From assembly GCA_003158295.1 (NCBI GenBank), contig PMIP01000098.1, forward strand, positions 1 through 33,178: DNA of 33,178 nucleotides, written 5' to 3'. This DNA is from Chloroflexota bacterium (GTDB lineage: Bacteria; Chloroflexota; Limnocylindria; Limnocylindrales; CSP1-4). Each line of letters opens with the position of its first letter. The stretch's first letter is position 1. This document shows, one piece after another, positions 30,557 through 33,178 of the stretch. Made by a program: the position numbers and the translations under genes. The notes under the pieces are model-generated. The model searched no databases. It was not told where the DNA came from and was given only the letters and a program-made list of their open reading frames with translations.

Positions 30557-32275
30557 ATGCCCGACTCGTACATGGATGCCCGCACGCAAGGCATAGGTGA
30601 GCTCATCGAACAGCGTCAGCTGTTCAGGGTGCCCGACCATCAACGGGACTTCGCGTGGGATCACGACGACGAGGTGGCGACGTTCCTAGACGATGTCGAA
30701 CGAGCCCTGCACGATGGCGCGCCTGAGTACTTCCTCGGCCTGATCGTTCTTGTGAAACCTCGGGAATCCAACCCATGGGAAGTGCTGGACGGTCAACAGA
30801 GGCTCGCCACAACGACCATGGTCTACGCCGGCATTCGGGAGTGGCTGCATGCCGCCGGGTTGTCCAGCGAAGGGATCAAGGTGCAGGATCGCTTCATTGG
30901 CATGAGCGCGCTTGGCGAACGGGAAGACCGTGCCCGACTCACTCTCAACGTCAACGACCGAAAGGCCTTTCACGACCTCGTCGTCAACCGCTGCAACGAG
31001 GAGACTCTCAGGCTGCGCCGGGACGCGGCGGGCCGCAACTCTTCGGTTCGACGGCTGATTGAGGCGGCGCTGACCTGTCGGGAGAAGGTGGCCAAGTTCG
31101 CTGCCGACGCGGGGCCCGAGCCGCCCCAGCAGGCACAGTCTCTCTACGCACTCGCCAACTACCTGCGAGACAAGACGACCGTTGTCGTGATGAACGTTGC
31201 GTCAACTGCTAACGCCTACGTGATATTCGAATCGCTCAACGACCGAGGTCTCGATCTGTCGGTGCTCGATCTAGTGAAGAACCATCTGTTTGGTCGGGCA
31301 GGCGGCCACCTCGCCGAGGTTCAAGCGAACTGGATGAGAATGGCCGCCAACCTTGGCGACAGACCCGCAGACGACTTCTTGAAGGTTTTCTGGACGTCGA
31401 AGTACGGGCGAATTCAGCGCGGGCGGCTATTCGAGGAGTGGCGTCTCAAGTACGGCACAACTGACGTGGTTGCCTTGTCAGACGAGCTGGCCACGAGCGC
31501 CGACCTATTCTCAGCGCTCGACGTCCCTGACCACGAGATCTGGTCCGGGCACTCCAACCAAACCAGGCGGTTAGTGAGGGCGTTGGGTCTCCTCGGCAAT
31601 CAGCAGGTCCGCCCGGTGATGCTAGCGGCCGTCCGTTCGTACACCCCCGAACGAATGGAACGCCTGCTGGAGCATTTGGCGACGCTGACCGTTCGCTATC
31701 AGACTGTGGGAAAGGGGCGGACGGGGCTCTTGGAAATCGCATGCGCCAGGCTTGCTCGCGGAATCGCAGACGGCAGTCTGAAGTCCCCCGAGCGAGTGTG
31801 GTCTGAGATTTCTCCTCTCGTCCAGGGCGACGACGAATTCCGACAGGCCTTCCGTCGCTACACGGAGAGCAATGCATCCAGGGCCCGCTACATCTTGACT
31901 GAGCTTGAGCGCACGGCTTACCGCGTCGCCAATGGCAGTGACCGCGACGTGGCCCCAACTGAGGACCTCAGCCTTGAACACATCCTGCCGCGCAACCCAG
32001 GCTCTGAATGGTCAGCGGAGATGCAAGCCGACCGGGACCTTCGCGAGTTAGCTTCGAGGATCGGCAACATGTGTCTCCTCGGAGAAGACACGAACCGACA
32101 ACTGGGCAGCAAGGGTTTTGCCTCCAAGCGCGAGAGGCTCAAGGCTTCTGGCGAGCTTGTGCTCACGGCAGAAGTAGCTGCCTTTCAGCAGTGGGATCGA
32201 ACAGCGATCGAAACCAGACAGGAGCGCATGGCCGATTTGGCGGTCAAGACCTGGCCTCTGCCATCACGCAGCTGA
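30557..32275 (+). CDS. GmrSD-like protein, DUF262-DUF1524 (putative type IV restriction nuclease)
   Basis: This 572-residue protein has the DUF262 (GmrS-type, ParB/Srx-fold) domain first and DUF1524 (GmrD-type HNH nuclease) last. DUF262 shows FRVPDHQRDFAWD, YFLGLIVLV and the nucleotide-binding VLDGQQRLATT (Asp-Gly-Gln-Gln-Arg at 78-82), then VIFESLNDRGLDLSVLDLVKN. DUF1524 shows LEHILPRNPGS (His475), IGNMCLLGEDTNRQLGSKGFASKR with the conserved Asn and Lys. In characterised relatives this nuclease cuts glucosylated or otherwise modified phage DNA with NTP help. ATG 30557 follows GGGGGAG at 8 nt. Neighbours are not modification enzymes, so it probably acts alone. It is the strongest defence-type gene in the window. 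Confidence 0.9.
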   Translation: MPDSYMDARTQGIGELIEQRQLFRVPDHQRDFAWDHDDEVATFLDDVERALHDGAPEYFLGLIVLVKPRESNPWEVLDGQQRLATTTMVYAGIREWLHAAGLSSEGIKVQDRFIGMSALGEREDRARLTLNVNDRKAFHDLVVNRCNEETLRLRRDAAGRNSSVRRLIEAALTCREKVAKFAADAGPEPPQQAQSLYALANYLRDKTTVVVMNVASTANAYVIFESLNDRGLDLSVLDLVKNHLFGRAGGHLAEVQANWMRMAANLGDRPADDFLKVFWTSKYGRIQRGRLFEEWRLKYGTTDVVALSDELATSADLFSALDVPDHEIWSGHSNQTRRLVRALGLLGNQQVRPVMLAAVRSYTPERMERLLEHLATLTVRYQTVGKGRTGLLEIACARLARGIADGSLKSPERVWSEISPLVQGDDEFRQAFRRYTESNASRARYILTELERTAYRVANGSDRDVAPTEDLSLEHILPRNPGSEWSAEMQADRDLRELASRIGNMCLLGEDTNRQLGSKGFASKRERLKASGELVLTAEVAAFQQWDRTAIETRQERMADLAVKTWPLPSRS

Positions 32276-32381
32276 CGAGGACGTTTGCGATCCGCCGGGT
32301 GCGGTCGTGGCGTGTCCAGGCACTACGCTCCCGCGGACCTACTCGGGCTAACTTCAGATCAGACGCTGGGCCCGAATCCCC

Positions 32382-32585
32382 CTACGCCTCGTACTCGAAG
32401 CTCAGCTTCATCTGGACCCGGTACTCCACGATCTCGTCGTTCTCGACTCGGGCCGTGGACTGGACCACCTCTATGGTGCGGATGTTCCGCACCGTCTTGG
32501 AGGCGATCGCGACGGCCTGGCGGGCCGCGTCGCTCCACGAGTGCTGGCTGGTTCCGACCATCTCCCGGACGATTAGCACGCCCAT
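32382..32585 (-). CDS. Dodecin-family protein
   Basis: This 67-residue protein belongs to the dodecin family, which forms hollow dodecamers that store flavin or bind other small ligands. The pattern REMVGTSQHSWSDAARQAVAIASKTVRNIR, then IEVVQSTARVENDEIVEYRVQMKLSFEYE, matches the beta-alpha-beta-beta fold. The Trp usual after the helix (LRW-x-EV), which stacks on flavin, is replaced by Thr (IRTIEVV). In that it resembles the mycobacterial Rv0379/calcium-dodecin type. ATG 32585 follows GGGAGGAG, a very strong ribosome site. It lies convergent to the GmrSD-like gene and downstream of a fragment. Flavin binding is therefore uncertain. Confidence 0.9.
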   Translation of the reverse strand: MGVLIVREMVGTSQHSWSDAARQAVAIASKTVRNIRTIEVVQSTARVENDEIVEYRVQMKLSFEYEA

Positions 32586-32634
32586 CTGACTCCTCCCTTG
32601 GCGGGCGGGGGTATGCCGCCCGATCGAACGAAGT

Positions 32635-32770
32635 CTAGACGGCCTCGGCGTAACGCTCGGCGGCGGCGAGCGCGACGAAGCGGATCCGGCTCTTCTCGAA
32701 CCGGAGCTCTAGATAGGCGGCGGGGCCGTTGCGGTGCCCGGCCGGGTGCGGGCCGGCCCGGCCATTCGCT
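32635..32770 (-). pseudogene. Unidentified gene tail without a start codon
   Basis: The frame ending at the TAG at 32635-32637 is open for 52 codons back to 32790. It ends in HRNGPAAYLELRFEKSRIRF and VALAAAERYAEAV, which looks like ordinary protein. No ATG, GTG or TTG lies in frame, and the 5' part overlaps the end of the surface-repeat gene. This could be the 3' remnant of a deleted gene or a chance open frame. Confidence 0.3.
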
Positions 32771-33178
32771 CTACGGCGCGAAGTAGCCGGTCACGTCGAA
32801 GATCACCTGGGCGGTCGGACCCAGGGTCGCGGCGGCATAGGTGACCGATAGCGTCCCTCCGGTACCGAGAGCCACCGTGACCGCGTTGGCTCGGTCGTCG
32901 GCGAGTGGGAAGTTGAGAGTCGAGCTGGTCGGGTTGTTAGCCGCCACAGGACCAACGGAGAGGAACCCGGCGCTGGATTGCTGAGTGACCGTGAGGTTGC
33001 CGGTTACTGCAGTGGCGCCGGAGGCGACTCCACCATGCCCCGTCACCGCGAAGCTCTGGGCCACATGGGAGCCAAAGATGCCTAGGCCACCGGTGTGATC
33101 GCGAGTGTCGAGGATGCGGGCCGGAGTGAGTGGTACGTATGCGGCGCCGGTCAGATCGGGCGTGAAGTAGCCGGTGAC
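32771..33178 (-). CDS. Cell-surface repeat protein, C-terminal part (5' end outside window)
   Basis: The last 135 codons of a larger exported protein are seen. They form one repeat of the type found in actinobacterial wall hydrolases and surface proteins. The repeat runs PARILDTRDHTGG, then FAVTGHGGVASGATAVTGNLTVTQ, GFLSVGP, SSTLNFPLADDRANAVTV, and IFDVTGYFAP at the stop. The residues visible at the window edge (VTGYFTPDLTG) end the previous copy, so the protein has at least two. The repeats are thought to bind cell-surface carbohydrate. The track starts at 33064, but the frame is open to the edge. A broken copy of the same end lies at 11360. Confidence 0.85.
   Translation of the reverse strand, partial: VTGYFTPDLTGAAYVPLTPARILDTRDHTGGLGIFGSHVAQSFAVTGHGGVASGATAVTGNLTVTQQSSAGFLSVGPVAANNPTSSTLNFPLADDRANAVTVALGTGGTLSVTYAAATLGPTAQVIFDVTGYFAP

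Noticed and set aside
28835-32340. CCGCGGAC shared by the gap at 28.8 kb and the gap at 32.3 kb as a possible att-site pair
   Set aside because: Only eight GC-rich bases match, easily expected by chance in DNA of this composition, and there is no integrase gene.
1-33178. CRISPR array, tRNA, rRNA or transposase
   Set aside because: Read by eye on both strands, no regularly spaced repeats, tRNA T-loop/CCA patterns, ribosomal RNA segments or transposase motifs were found. A covariance-model scan would be decisive.

Overview
The window is high-GC bacterial chromosomal DNA with mostly short intergenic gaps. Good Shine-Dalgarno sites often precede GTG or TTG starts. The gene mix (F420/deazaflavin-type oxidoreductase, DUF3105, DUF5317, LCP protein, HD-GYP, MMPL, cupin, Tat-type sugar-binding lipoprotein, dodecin) best fits a soil or freshwater Chloroflexota of the Limnocylindria/Ellin6529 kind, with high-GC Actinomycetota as the alternative. 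That assignment is an inference from gene content. No rRNA, tRNA, CRISPR array or insertion sequence was recognised.

Left part (1-6.6 kb). An ABC-2 type ATPase runs off the left edge. It is followed by a cupin, an unrecognised 153-aa protein, a translationally coupled TOPRIM protein plus GT39-like membrane glycosyltransferase, and a coupled ECF sigma factor plus membrane-anchored protein with seven Asp-boxes. A good ECF-type promoter lies just before the sigma gene, suggesting an autoregulated signalling pair.

Middle part (6.6-15.3 kb). This holds a zinc-ribbon membrane protein and its paralogue 7 kb away, a GH51 arabinofuranosidase, a Tat-type sugar-binding lipoprotein without permeases, an LCP-family protein with no standard start codon for its full reading frame, a DoxX-like protein and MetF.

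Right-middle part (15.3-28.5 kb). This holds an MMPL/RND exporter, a DUF3105 protein, a DDN-like oxidoreductase, a response regulator with a degenerate receiver, a tandem pair of tiny membrane proteins, lipoproteins, an isoaspartyl methyltransferase, and an HD-GYP plus DUF5317-MFS fusion operon.

Right end (28.5-33.2 kb). A roughly 500-bp palindrome-containing gap precedes a two-gene membrane operon, one member with a winged helix. It is divergent from a GmrSD-like DUF262-DUF1524 nuclease, which makes this the best candidate accessory or defence segment. A dodecin and the end of a cell-surface repeat protein close the window.

Several gaps hold 3' ends of genes without their 5' parts. One is a serpin C-terminus at 18.8 kb. 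Another is a VTGFF-type surface-repeat end at 11.4 kb that matches the protein at the right edge. A third is an unidentified tail at 32.6 kb. No single unmistakably new system is visible. The strongest leads are the sigma/Asp-box pair, the GmrSD neighbourhood, the tiny-protein duplication and the gene remnants.
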